From positions 7,998,001 to 8,062,000 of the forward strand of contig NC_060019.1 in NCBI RefSeq assembly GCF_021134715.1: DNA of 64,000 nucleotides, in the 5' to 3' direction. Position 1 is the first letter of the stretch; every line of letters starts with the position of its first letter. Origin of the DNA: Daphnia pulex. Its lineage: Eukaryota > Arthropoda > Branchiopoda > Diplostraca > Daphniidae. The position numbers and the translations under genes were made by a program. Shown here in pieces: positions 21,503 through 34,400 of the stretch. Below the pieces are notes generated by a model that saw only the letters and a list, made by a program, of their open reading frames with translations, was not told where the DNA came from and searched no databases.

Positions 21503-24500
21503 TACATATTATGAAAAATAATGACCACAGATTTTTTGGATCTGCTAAGATTTGATCCTCTGTTACTCAAACCTTTTTTTTTAATAATGCAAAAAATATG
21601 CAAAAAAAACTTATAAACATTGCACATCAATCAATTTGTCTCACAATTCTGCGTTGATTGATGTACAAAAATATGAAATCAAAGAAAATAAAAATGTATT
21701 AAAAATTTTCTGTTTGGAATTCGCGTCAGCTGACCGAACATTGCATTTTTGTTTTTCTATTTTCATTGATATTTAAGAAAATTCTTTAAAAAAACGAAAA
21801 ACTCTTGTATAATATTGTAGATCTTTCAATTCTCTATCGATTGATATAATTAGTTAAAGGATTTTTCTAGTTTAAACCTTAAAATTTCCTTTCCCCGTAA
21901 AATTTTTTACTAACTGACACCACAAAGCCAAAATTTTCAAGCAAAATTGAGAAATTTCAATTCATGATTTCAATACCATCTATTCGGTGCACCCACCCAA
22001 ATAGTTCGTTATCATTTAGGTTCTGGTGTTGAAATGCTTCTCACTTTGTCCTCCCTTTGCATAATGCACAAATTCAGTAATCAGTAATTTCCCCATTTTC
22101 AATGGGATTCACTTTCATTTCATATTTAGGGCGTTTAAATGAACTTGACTTGTTATTTCCAAGGAAAAGCCGATTTGCATTATAGCTTTACTTTTCTGTC
22201 ACCCTGGAGAGTATGATTACGAATTCTTTACACTGTGTGTTCTATAAAATAAACAGCAGATTTCACAATGGCATTGTCTTCATGAAAAGCACAAATTGCC
22301 CTTGAAATGAGCTGCTGTACAACACTGATCAAATTTAATAGCACTAATAACTTAACTTAAAGTTATTTTCTTATTACATATTATGAAAAATAATGACCAC
22401 AGCTTTTTTGGATCTGCTAAGATTTGATCCTCTGTTACTCAAACCTTATTTTTTAATAATGCAAAAAATATGCAAAAAAACTTATAAACATTGCACATCA
22501 ATCAATTTGCCTCACAATTCTTCGTTGATTGATGTACAAAAATATGAAATCAAAGAAAATAAAAATGTATTAAAAATTTTCTGTTTGGAATTCGCGTCAG
22601 CTGACCGAAAATTGCATTTTTGTTTTTCTATTTTCATTGATATTTAAGAAAATTCTTTAAAAAAACGAAAAACTCTTGTATAATATTGTAGATCTTTCAA
22701 TTCTCTATCGATTGATATAATTAGTTAAAGGATTTTTCTAGTTTAAACCTTAAAATTTCCTTTCCCCGTAAAATTTTTTACTAACTGACACCACAAAGCC
22801 AAAATTTTCAAGCCAAATTGAGAAATTTCAATTCATGATTTCAATACCATCTATTCGGTGCACCCACCCAAATAGTTCGTTATCATTTAGGTTCTGGTGT
22901 TGAAATGCTTCTCACTTTGTCCTCCCTTTGCATAATGCACAAATTCAGTAATCAGTAATTTCCCCATTTTCAATGGGATTCACTTTCATTTCATATTTAG
23001 GGCGTTTAAATGAACTTGACTTGTTATTTCCAAGGAAAAGCCGATTTGCATTATAGCTTTACTTTTCTGTCACCCTGGAGAGTATGATTACGAATTCTTT
23101 ACACTGTGTGTTCTATAAAATAAACAGCAGATTTCACAATGGCATTGTCTTCATGAAAAGCACAAATTGCCCTTGAAATGAGCTGCTGTACAACACTGAT
23201 CAAATTTAATTGCACTAATAACTTAACTTAAAGTTATTTTCTTATTACATATTATGAAAAATAATGACCACAGCTTTTTTGGATCTGCTAAGATTTGATC
23301 CTCTGTTACTCAAACCTTTTTTTTTAATAATGCAAAAAATATGCAAAAAAACTTATAAACATTGCACATCAATCAATTTGCCTCACAATTCTGCGTTGAT
23401 TGATGTACAAAAATATGAAATCAAAGAAAATAAAAATGTATTAAAAATTTTCTGTTTGGAATTCGCGTCAGCTGACCGAAAATTGCATTTTTGTTTTTCT
23501 ATTTTCATTGATATTTAAGAAAATTCTTTAAAAAAACGAAAAACTCTTGTATAATATTGTAGATCTTTCAATTCTCTATCGATTGATATAATTAGTTAAA
23601 GGATTTTTCTAGTTTAAACCTTAAAATTTCCTTTCCCCGTAAAATTTTTTACTAACTGACACCACAAAGCCAAAATTTTCAAGCAAAATTGAGAAATTTC
23701 AATTCATGATTTCAATACCATCTATTCGGTGCACCCACCCAAATAGTTCGTTATCATTTAGGTTCTGGTGTTGAAATGCTTCTCACTTTGTCCTCCCTTT
23801 GCATAATGCACAAATTCAGTAATCAGTAATTTCCCCATTTTCAATGGGATTCACTTTCATTTCATATTTAGGGCGTTTAAATGAACTTGACTTGTTATTT
23901 CCAAGGAAAAGCCGATTTGCATTATAGCTTTACTTTTCTGTCATGGAGAGTATGATTACGAATTCTTTACACTGTGTGTTCTATAAAATAAACAGCAGAT
24001 TTCACAATGGCATTGTCTTCATGAAAAGCACAAATTGCCCTTGAAATGAGCTGCTGTACAACACTGATCAAATTTAATAGCACTAATAACTTAACTTAAA
24101 GTTATTTTCTTATTACATATTATGAAAAATAATGACCACAGCTTTTTTGGATCTGCTAAGATTTGATCCTCTGTCACTCAAACCTTTTTTTTAATAATGC
24201 AAAAAATATGCAAAAAAACTTATAAACATTGCACATCAATCAATTTGCCTCACAATTCTGCGTTGATTGATGTACAAAAATATGAAATCAAAGAAAATAA
24301 AAATGTATTAAAAATTTTCTGTTTGGAATTCGCGTCAGCTGACCGAAAATTGCATTTTTGTTTTTCTATTTTCATTGATATTTAAGGAAATTCTTTAAAA
24401 AAACGAAAAACTCTTGTATAATATTGTAGATCTTTCAATTTTCTATCGATTGATATAACTAGTTAAAGGATTTTTCTAGTTTAAACCTTAAAATTTCCTT

Positions 24501-25310
24501 TCCCCGTAAAATTTTTTACTAACTGACACCACAAAGCCAAAATTTTCAAGCAAAATTGAGAAATTTCAATTCATGATTTCAATACCATCTATTCGGTGCA
24601 CCCACCCAAATAGTTCATTATCATTTAGGTTCTGGTGTTGAAATGCTTCTCACTTTGTCCTCCCTTTGCATAATGCACAAATTCAGTAATCAGTAATTTC
24701 CCCATTTTCAATGGGATTCACTTTCATTTCATATTTAGGGCGTTTAAATGAACTTGACTTGTTATTTCCAAGGAAAAGTCGATTTGCATTATAGCTTTAC
24801 TTTTCTGTCACCCTGGAGAGTATGATTAAGAATTCTTTACACTGTGTGTTCTATAAAATAAACAGCAGATTCCACAATGGCATTGTCTTCATGAAAAGCA
24901 CAAATTGCCCTTGAAATGAGCTGCTGTACAACACTGATCAAATTTAATAGCACTAATAACTTAACTTAAAGTTATTTTCTTATTACATATTATGCAAAAT
25001 AATGACCACAGCTTTTTTGGATCTGCTAAGGTTTGATCCTCTGTTACTCAAACCTTTTTTTTTAATAATGCAAAAAATATGCAAAAAAACTTATAAACAT
25101 TGCACATCAATCAATTCGCCTCACAATTCTGCGTTGATTGATGTACAAAAATATGAAATCAAAGAAAATAAAAATGTATTAAAAATTTTCTGTTTGGAAT
25201 TCGCGTCAGTGACCGAAAATTGCATTTTTGTTTTTCTATTTTCATTGATATTTAAGAAAATTCTTTAAAAAAACGAAAAACTCTTGTATAATATTGTAGA
25301 TCTATCAATT
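21503..25310. repeat. Satellite array, 4.4 copies of a ~870-bp unit
   Basis: The phrase atgaccacag recurs at 21521, 22393, 23264, 24132 and 25002 (spacings 872, 871, 868 and 870). Copies differ by only scattered single bases and 1-4-nt indels, so the array is young or homogenised. The fifth copy is cut at about 25310. Each unit holds a perfect 11-bp inverted repeat with a 19-nt loop (copy 2: 22496-22505 region and 22525-22535), an AT-rich TA-box-like stretch, and an 84-codon frame intact in copies 2, 3 and nearly 5 but broken or shortened in 1 and 4. I regard the frame as incidental. Confidence 0.92.
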
Positions 25311-25360
25311 CTCTCAATTTATCAGATCTATCAATTTTTTTCTAACAAATTACATAATTC

Positions 25361-25675
25361 TTAAACGAAAACACCAGATTTTGAGTTCAGAATTATGTAC
25401 TTGGAAATAATGTTAGCAGGATGAATCGATATGAGATTTCCAATGTGTGTTATACGAAGCAGTTGATTTTTATTTGGAATTGCACTTAAATTATCACATT
25501 CGACTAAAGCTCCAAACATTCTAGGAACATTACGTTGTTTTTCATTACAACTTTGATGGATGCCAAATGACATTATTTTAATAAGTCTACCTTCCGAGTC
25601 CATCACGAAACAATTCCTTCGTTTTGCATTCTTTTTATAAGTGCTAGCAGTGTAAACACAGTTGCGTACCAACAT
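25361..25675 (-). pseudogene. Possible C-terminal fragment of a transposon-related protein
   Basis: A 104-codon minus-strand frame beginning MLVRNCVYTASTYKKNAKRR. Its style (FVMDSEGRLIKIMSF, then a stretch on a 'hIgnlisIhp' pattern) recalls the C-terminal extension seen in several arthropod transposon-related proteins. This is weak recognition. It abuts the satellite end. Confidence 0.25.
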
Positions 25676-26626
25676 TATGTTAAAGCTAATATATTGATTT
25701 CCATAGTTGTCTCATGCAAATTTTTGTTGGGGTGATAATATCTGTCGTTTTCCATTCCCTATGAACATACGATGTTGTTGCCCTGTTTCACTATTTTTTT
25801 GGTTATCACAGATGTTCCTGGAACAATGAAAATCATAACTAGTCTTACCTGTCCGTCAGATGTCCAGATAGATGGAATAGTCGTCAAACGACATGCAGTA
25901 CTCTACAGCCAACGCCAACTGCTCATTTCTGAGATAGTACTTGCCCAGCACGGACGGAATTGAACACGGCGCACACACCCACTCCATGTGGCACAAGTAA
26001 ACGCAGTCCGCGGTTTTTGCCGTCAACTTCCGCAGCTACTGTGAAACCAGCGATCGCAGGGCCCGCAATGCACAGCAATACCTGAGCCAAGTACTCACCG
26101 GTGGTCTAACGCCGTAGCGAGGCATGTTGTCAAGTATCGCGTTCCGCAAGTCGGCAGCCAAATGGGTCGTTTCGTTGCTGACCGTTTTGCCATGCAAAGA
26201 GTGTATTTCCTTTTAAAAGTACGAAAATAGAGTAAGGAGATACACAGACTTTTCTGTGAAAAATTTCCCCGTCGTTCGTTACCTTTTTCGCGCTTGTTAT
26301 ATTGCATTTCCCTCAAAAACAATTTAATTGATGCGTGCAAAAGAAAAAAGCCAGTTAAAAATCTTTCTGCTGCAGCGATTGACGTGATGCGCGCCCAGTG
26401 CGTTGATATAATCCCGCGTGACTGCCATATGCACTGATCCGCTCATTACGCACGCCTTATCATGGAAAGAGATATAAAGGGGAGGAGGGGGGATTTATTA
26501 ACTAACATTGGTTCGATGACGCAACCCACTTCATCCGGCCACTGTTTAAAATAACGTAAGATGAGCGAGAGCCAATGGTTATATGGACAAGGCAACATCG
26601 GACGTCCTAAGAAAAAAACAAAAATA
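25676..26626. other. Intergenic, no intact gene recognised
   Basis: A minus-strand open stretch around 25867-26035 reads helical (SVLGKYYLRNEQLALAVEYC) but has no clear partner exons or start. The rest, including the Pu-rich 26460-26500, is unassigned. Confidence 0.35.
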
Positions 26627-27657
26627 CAGTCCCCTCCATAAGTATGGGATCACCCCGCGCCGTTCCATAAGGCGGCGTGTATTTTTCATATGGGTTTTTC
26701 GGTTGGCAAAAATCGAAAAAATGACATAAATTCACCAAACTTGGGATTTATGTCATATTACGTCTTTTCTATTGTCTGAATTTTTTTCAGATTTTTTCCC
26801 CTATTTTTTATGCCTAGAAAAGTGGCGCACAAAGTATCAGATCACTCCGACGCCGCCCGTGTTGTCTTATGGCGCAAATGGGCTTTTCATATTGCTTTTT
26901 ATATATTTAATTTTCTAGAAGGAATTTTTATTTTCAAACCGTGTATACAATACCCTTTCGTCAATTAACTGTCAGTTTTTCATGATGATCTGAATTATTT
27001 TCGAATTTTCCCAGATTTATTCGTTTCCCGAGTTTCTGAAATAAGAGACTGCAGAAGACTTCATTTGCGGTTTACAACCTCTATCAGCTGGCGTAGGCCG
27101 GAAAATTAGTTTCGTTTCTATACACCACTGGCGCTCTTCTTCCTTTTTTACTTAAGGGGCGTATATAAACGACACTAATTTTCCGGCCTACGCCAGCTGA
27201 TAGAGGTTGTAAACCATAAATGAAGTCTTCTGCAGTCTCTTATTTCAGAAACTCGGGAAACGAATAAATCTGGGAAAATTCGAAAATAATTCAGATCATC
27301 ATGAAAAACTGACAGTTAATTGACGAAAGGGTATTGTATACACGGTTTGAAAATAAAAATTCCTTCTAGAAAATTAAATATATAAAAAGCAATATGAAAA
27401 GCCCATTTGCGCCATAAGACAACACGGGCGGCGTCGGAGTGATCCGATACTTTGTGTGCCAATTTTCTAGGCATAAAAAATAGGGGAAAAAATCTGAAAA
27501 AAATTCAGACCATAGAAAAGACGTAATATGACATAAATCTTAAGTTTAGTGAATTTATGTTATTTTTTCGATTTTTGCCAACCGAAAAACCCATATGAAA
27601 AATACACGCCGCCTTATGGAACGGCGTGGGGTGATCCCATACTTATGGAGGGGACTG
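26627..27657. mobile_element. 1,031-bp foldback element: 484-bp inverted arms, TA flanks, CAGT ends
   Basis: The left arm (26627-27110) is an almost exact reverse complement of the right arm (27174-27657); the arms meet around a ~63-bp spacer, with weaker pairing continuing into it. The termini are CAGTCCCCTCCATAAGT, flanked by TA on both sides (26625-26626 and 27658-27659). TA duplication plus CAGT ends is the Tc1/mariner pattern. There is no transposase frame. Transcribed, it would make a ~480-bp perfect hairpin RNA. Confidence 0.92.
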
Positions 27658-28434
27658 TATGTGCTGTCATAATGGCTTTTTTGCAGGATCAACGTTTTAA
27701 GAAAAACTGCACGGAAGCATTTCCCAGTAGTTCTCCTCCTTCAGGACCGCCCCTACCGCCAAGTAAGGCAAAGCTTCCGGAGCTCGCCGAAAGGAGCAGC
27801 GCAGTCGAATTCGCCGTCTGAGGAGGGGGAGGGGGCAAAATGTCGACTGCTGGACTTTACACAGAGTGGCCCATCTCCTTATCTCTGCGTAGTCCTGCCA
27901 ATCCCAGATTATTTCAGTGGTTTAAAACCTTGCCCACGCTAAACTTTTAAAATTTTAGATTCAATTTGAAATGCTTATGTAGCTGGGGCTTTTCTTTAGT
28001 CTGAAAATTTGTTTTTAATCTTTTCGTATCTTTATAATTTGGAGCGTCCGCCGTCCGGAAGCGAATAAAATTGTGTTATAACCTATTTAAGTTATTACTG
28101 TTAAATCTAAAGCTGAAATATTAATATTAAAAAATCAGTAACATTATTTAAAGCATACTGATATCGTTAGTTCGTTACTCTTTGAAAAGGATATTTGAAA
28201 AATTCCTAACTCGCAAAGAAACGGCTTCGCTCTGTCATGTTATTATGGGCGTTAAGGGGCGGGGCCTATTCTAGAGTGTCAGATGTCTTTCTGAATTTCA
28301 GCAGAAGAAAAATAATAACTGTGAGCAGTCATACCGAAAAAAGTAACCCAAATTTTTCATTAAATTGCCCCGTTGGCTTGTATATTTTGTCAGCCCAACG
28401 GGTTGCGAAGGAAATCTCCCCTATAACTTGAAAA
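27658..28434. other. 5' flank of the RME-8 gene
   Basis: Contains no recognised gene. A GC-box-like run (gggcgttaaggggcggggcc) at about 28245-28266 and the ~170 bp after it are the probable promoter and 5' UTR of RME-8. An in-frame TGA lies just before its ATG. Confidence 0.4.
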
Positions 28435-31400
28435 ATGGGAACAGTCATTCCAGAAAATCAAGAGATATCTAGTTTTTTAGTGACAAAGCTTTCAAACTGG
28501 CGAGGAAAGTATAAACGAATCTTTACGATCGGCACTCACGCTATTACTACTTACAATCCGAATAATTTAGAAGTGACCAATCAATGGCCATACGCTGAAG
28601 TCATTGGAATTAAAGCCGTCGAAAAATCAGAGTTCATTCTCAACATTATTAGAAAGAAGAAACGAGATTCTATGAGATTCACTTGTGATCATCGTTCAGA
28701 ATTTTTATTTGAATTTCTACGTGTCAAGTTGAATTGTGATCAGCAGCGTAAAGAGTGCTGTAAGTATGATGCTTACAAGCATCATTGGTCAGGTATTAAA
28801 CTTCCAGTGATTTTGGAAGTCAATCCGTATGGAGTTCTTCAGCTTGAACCAACCACAAAACAACAACTTGCAGTCTATCCCTTTTATGAAATTGAAGGCA
28901 TTGCACTAATAGAAGATAGTCCACAAGCAATTGTTTTTAGAAGAGTAGGTTTTAGTAGGCTTCATATTTTTGAAATTCCTGGACGCAGTGATATCCTCTC
29001 AAAAATCCAAGAAACCGCACTTGCCAATGTTGTCATTCCAATTAAGCAACTGAAATCATTCAATACTTTAAATCAAGCAGTTTTGGAGAGGCTTGGTAAC
29101 TATAGCTCAGATGAGCATTTAACTTCTCTTATTGAATTTCCCGTCCACAAAATCACTCCTCGCCATCCTGATGCTGTCCGGAGACTACTGTGTTTATCAG
29201 AAACTTGCCTTCTCGAACGAGATCCCGATACCTACAGGTAATAAGGAATAAAACGAGTTAAATGCTCAAACAACTTGACAATTAATTTAAATTTTGTTTT
29301 TAGCGTTTGCACTCTCAAGCCGTTGGAAGATGTTTTTGCCATGGTCCGTAATCCGGATGATCAACAAAGCTTCTCTGTTGAATTTCTTCGTGGAGGAACA
29401 CGTAGCTACCGCGCCACGGAGCGGGATGCTCTCTTGGCCACTTTATTAGATGGTGTAAGGTCATCAGGCAATCGAGATATTCACGTTCGATCAACGTTAA
29501 CGAATAGAGCTCTGAGGCTTACTCCTTTACGTCAACCACCAGATGAAGAGGCAAGTAAAATATCTAAACGAAAGTTTATTCAGTTTTTTATTCTCTTAAT
29601 TTTTGTTTTTAGATTGAGTCGATGCATTTGCGTTGGCTGGTCCAACCTCCACCTTCCGTTCCTCTTTCATTGGCTACGCTCCGCTTTAATTGTAGTGTAA
29701 ACTATGGTGGACTTCAATTTGCTAATACCCAAGAAGGTATTTTCTTTACGGAAAACAAAGAAAAATCCATTCATGCTGCCCTTTCAGCTTTGGTGGAAGA
29801 GGATTCACCAGGAAATCAGGTTTGTTAACTAAATTAATTTCTCGTCGATGTCTACTGTTGTTCATGTATTTTTATTGTTTTTCTAGGATAAAGCTGATAC
29901 TGAACAAGAATTTTTGGCGTTACGTCGCTTAGTGGCGTCCAGAGCAGGCTTCGCCGCATTCACTCATTTGGTTGGGTTTCGAGAAAAACTTGGGCTTAAA
30001 GTAGTGAGAGCTTTGCAGCGGGACCGTGACCATGTTACCCAAGCGGCTATCGACGTCCTTTGTGCGCTAATGGAGCCCATGTATGATGAGAGCGATTTAC
30101 GTCAAGAACAACTCAATAAAAGCTCCCTGCTTTCTTCACCTAAATTTCTTGAAGGTACTTGTATAGCTCAGTTGAACAATTTAAAAAATCTTATTTCACG
30201 CTGTTGTATGAATAGGTATTTTGGAGCGGTGGACGCAGCATGTGCTTCGTGGAACTGGGGCATTAGTGGTGATATCTGTTCTAGATTTTCTCACGTTTGC
30301 TCTTTGTGCACCGTATAGCGAAACAACTGATGGAGCTCATTTTGACGCTCTGTTGGCTATTATCGCAAAACGGGGCAAGGAACTCTTCCGTCTTTTACAA
30401 CACCCATCTCTTTCAGTCGTTAAAGGTTTGAATCTACTTTACCTCGTACATGATAGCTGCAATTTAAATAACTCGTCATTTTTATTTTCACGCTTCCAGG
30501 AGCAGGATTGCTTATGAAAGCTGTAGTTGAAGAGGGGGACGAAACCTTGGCTGCTCGAATGCAACATTTGGCCCTCTCCGAAGCTGCCTTGCCACGCCAC
30601 TTACTAACAGCATTTTACACAAAGAAACCAGCGGGTCTGAAATTAATATATGTTTCTCCTTATTTGAACACTTTCGAAATATTTATAATTATTATACAGG
30701 ATCTGTTGGAGATGGCCGTCTTTTACTTAACCGCCAACTGTCACGGAAGTTGGTTGCATTATGGACATCCAACAACCCAGAAGCGTTGAAACTTTTCCAA
30801 AGAATCCTTCCGGCAGGACTTTTAAGTTTTTTAGAATCCACTGAAAGTGTCCCCGAAACAGCCGATGAAGAATTAGGCGAGGGCGTTCCAAACCGTGATA
30901 ATCTAAAAGTAACACCATTACATTTAAGAACTATATTAGAATCAATTTCCTAACTTGGTATATAATAAACTTTCACACAGATTGCTAGCGATGAGTACGG
31001 CCGCAAGCAGAATCCTCAATGGCAGAAGTCAGTAGAGCGCCATGTTAAGACAGCACACAAGATGTTGGCCAAACATGTGGAAGGAGCTTTACAGCACTGG
31101 AGATCTAGAGATCATGCAACCAGACGTCAAGAAAAACCAAAAGAACGCCCTGTTGTCCTTAGAAGAAGAAGGCAACGAGTAAAAGCAGAGGGAAATTGGG
31201 AACTATTGTGTTACCAGTTCTGGAAAGAACACGCCCTTCCCAACTTGATATGGAACGCTAAAACGAGAGAAGAACTTAGAGAAGCATTGGAAAATCAGCT
31301 TCGAACATGCATTCAAGATCGAGAACTATCTGGTAATTTCATACAAAATATTTTACTCTTATTGTCTTTATTTTTATTGCCGATTTTTATGATTCGATAG

Positions 31401-34400
31401 GAATGGAATCCATCGCTTGGAACCATTCGGAATTTGAAGTAAGCTATCCGTCCCTAGTGGATGAGGTCCGAGTTGGTGACTACTATTTAAGAGTCTTACT
31501 GCAACATAACCAACCTACGGGATGCCTAGCAATTGACATTAAAGATCCTGTTGCTTTTTTTGATGAGCTCTATCGCCGTTTCTTAACTGCTCCCAAACCA
31601 GCATTACGGTTAGAACATTTTATCATTTATTCGTAACTCGATATACAAATGATTTTTCTTTTATCAGCTTACCCTGCTTACAAGCTATGGCACTGGTTTA
31701 CGGCCGTCATCGGGACGTCATCGGGTCTTTTCCAGATACGGGTTACCTAGTAACACTGTTGGAGCGTTGTATCGACTACGAAGAACGTGACCGGTTGGTC
31801 TGCCTTTTGGCACAGTTGGTCAACGAGCCACTCAACGTCAAGGGCCTGCTCGACGCTGATGGCCTTCGCTATCTTATTGATCTTCTTCCGTTGGCGCACC
31901 TTCACACTCGTCGAGCTGTGCTAGTCAGTCAGAGTAACGTGATTGAAGCTGGAAACGACATGCAGCAACCCGGAGAAAAAGAGAAAGAATGGTACTATGG
32001 TAATGCAGCGGGGGAGCGCCTAGGGCCCTTCAGCTTTGTCGAAATGAAAGAGTTGTTCAAAAAGGTTTGTGATTTGTCAAATCTATACAGGAAAATATCT
32101 TAAACTTTTTGTTGCTATTTCTAGGGTAATTTGAATGCAAAAAGTCGTTGCTGGGCGCAAGGACTGGATGGCTGGAAATCGCTACAAAACGTGGCCGTAT
32201 TTAAATGGAGTATTTTGGCTACGGGTTCGCCTTTACTCAACGAAAGCGATTTGGCTGCTTTGATTCTCAATCTTCTTATTCGCATCTGCGAATACTTTCC
32301 TAGTCGTGATAACGAAGGATCTGTAATTCGGCCCCTACCAAGGGTAAAGCGGATTCTGAGTGATGCGCTTTCTTTGCCACATGTGGTCCAGTTACTTTTA
32401 ACATTCGATCCTATCTTGGTTGAAAAAGTTGCCACTCTTCTCAGCCTCGTAATGAGCGACAATCCAATACTCTCTCGCCTATTCAACAGCGGAGTTTTCT
32501 TCTTTGTCATGATGTATACAGGTCTGTTTTCTTAAAAATGTTCAACATTCTGCCGAATTTCTTAACAAAGCTACTTTAACCTTTAAAGGCTCCAATGTTC
32601 TCCCCATTGCAAAGTTCTTGAAGATGACCCATACGACCCAAGCACTCAGCTTAGAGGATAGTACGGATCAGCTACCACGGAGCGTACTCTCACCTCTTTT
32701 ACCGGAAGCTATGATTCGCTATTTGGATACCTACGGACCAGAAGAGTTTTCCCAAGTTTTCTTGGGCGAATTCGATACTCCGGAGGTGATCTGGGGATCC
32801 GAAATGAGGCGTTTGCTGATCGAAAAAATTGCTGCTCATTTGGCCGATTTCAGTCCTCGCTTACAAAGCAATCCACGTGCCTTGTACCAGTTCTGTCCTA
32901 TTCCTGCCATTGCCTACCCACAACTGGAAGCAGAATTGTTTTGCCATGCCTACTACCTCCGTCACCTGTGTGACACGCTTCGGTTCCCTAACTGGCCCAT
33001 CAAAGAACCAGTTAACTTGCTGCGGGAGTTATTGGAGTCTTGGAGAAGGGAAGTGGAAAAGAAACCTTCGGGAATGACAGAAGATGACGCCTTAACAACT
33101 CTCGGCCTTCCCACGTCAACACCTTTCAACGATGCCACCATACGCAAAGCCTATTTCAAACTTGCTCAGCAGTTTCATCCAGATAAAAATCCTGAAGGTC
33201 GTTATTTCCATTTTTGTCTTTAATCGAATGTTTCTAATTTCTCTCCTTTTCTTGGAACAGGTCGTGTTATGTTTGAAAAAGTTGCTGTTGCTTACCAGTG
33301 GCTTTGTAATCGCAATCTTCGCGCAACAGACGGACCGGATGCGCATAATATGTTGCTACTTTTACAAGCCCAAACTATCGTCTTTGATCGGTACGGTGTT
33401 GAACTCGAGCCCTTCAAGTACCCTGGCTACCCACAGTTACTCCAAACGGTTCGGCTCGAAACAGAAGATAGTCAGCTATTTAGCAAGTAATAGTCAACAC
33501 AAAATGTTCCTAGGAGATATATTTCAATTAATCGTTCGGCTAATTCTTACAGAACGACTTCACTTTTGGGCGCCGGAGTGGCTTTGGCTTACCAAACAGT
33601 ACGTTGTTCCGCTCTGAATGCAGAAGAGTTGAGAAGGGAAGGAGGGCTGGAATCACTTTTAGAGGCCATTACTCGATGCATACCAATGATTGGATCATCC
33701 TCAAAAACTGAGGATGTAGCGGTCCAGGTAAAATTTTACTAGTTTTTTTGGTTTGCTTTTGTTTTGTTAGTTTACCGTTTTACTTATTATTATAATTATT
33801 ATTTTTTGTGTATTTCAGGTTTGCATGCATGCTTCCAGATGTCTGGCGGTAGCTGGTCGTTTCCAAGCATGTCGCGATCGATTAGCTGAACTGAAAATGT
33901 TGACTCCGGAAATTTGCCGTTTACTAAGTCATCGTCATTTACCTAAGTTGTGCCAAGCAGCTTGTGAGTGTGTGGCTTCTTTGGCTCAAGATTCGGTGCT
34001 GCAGCTCCAACTTCTTCAAGCCGGAGCTCTGTGGCATTTATTAATCATGCTCTTTGATTATGACTTCACTCTGGATGAGGGTGGAGTTCAGCGGTCTGAG
34101 TCCTCGAACAAGCAAGAGGTAATGAACTAAAAGTTGTAATAACATATCGAGTGATTTCATTTCGATTTTCTGCAGGTTTCGAACACTTTGGCTAAAGCGG
34201 CTTTGTTCGCTTGCGCTAGACTCGGCGGTTACCTAAAAGGCCCCGAAGCTTCACCTCCCAACACCGCAGTCCAAGAAGCTCTCTGTGCCATGTTAACACC
34301 TTATCTGGTCGGTCGGCTAGGTGTTTGGACTGCAGAAGAATTTCTTAAAGTCCTGACCAACAACACAGAAAATCCTGTCCTAATTTGGGATAATAGTACA

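Noticed and set aside
22393-25268. 84-codon ORF repeated in the ~870-bp satellite, as a multicopy gene
   Set aside because: Broken or shortened in two of five copies, AT-driven composition, no upstream signals; the whole unit is equally conserved, so the frame is not specially preserved as far as can be seen.
21503-25310. CRISPR-like array
   Set aside because: Repeats are ~870 bp and contiguous, without short repeat/unique spacer alternation; the genome is animal.
25867-26040. Minus-strand helical open stretch (SVLGKYYLRNEQLALAVEYC), TPR-like
   Set aside because: No start, no partner exons and stops at both sides; could be a gene remnant but cannot be assigned.
27549-27821. 90-codon ORF crossing the foldback element's right end
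   Set aside because: Most of it is transposon arm sequence; the rest has no recognisable content.
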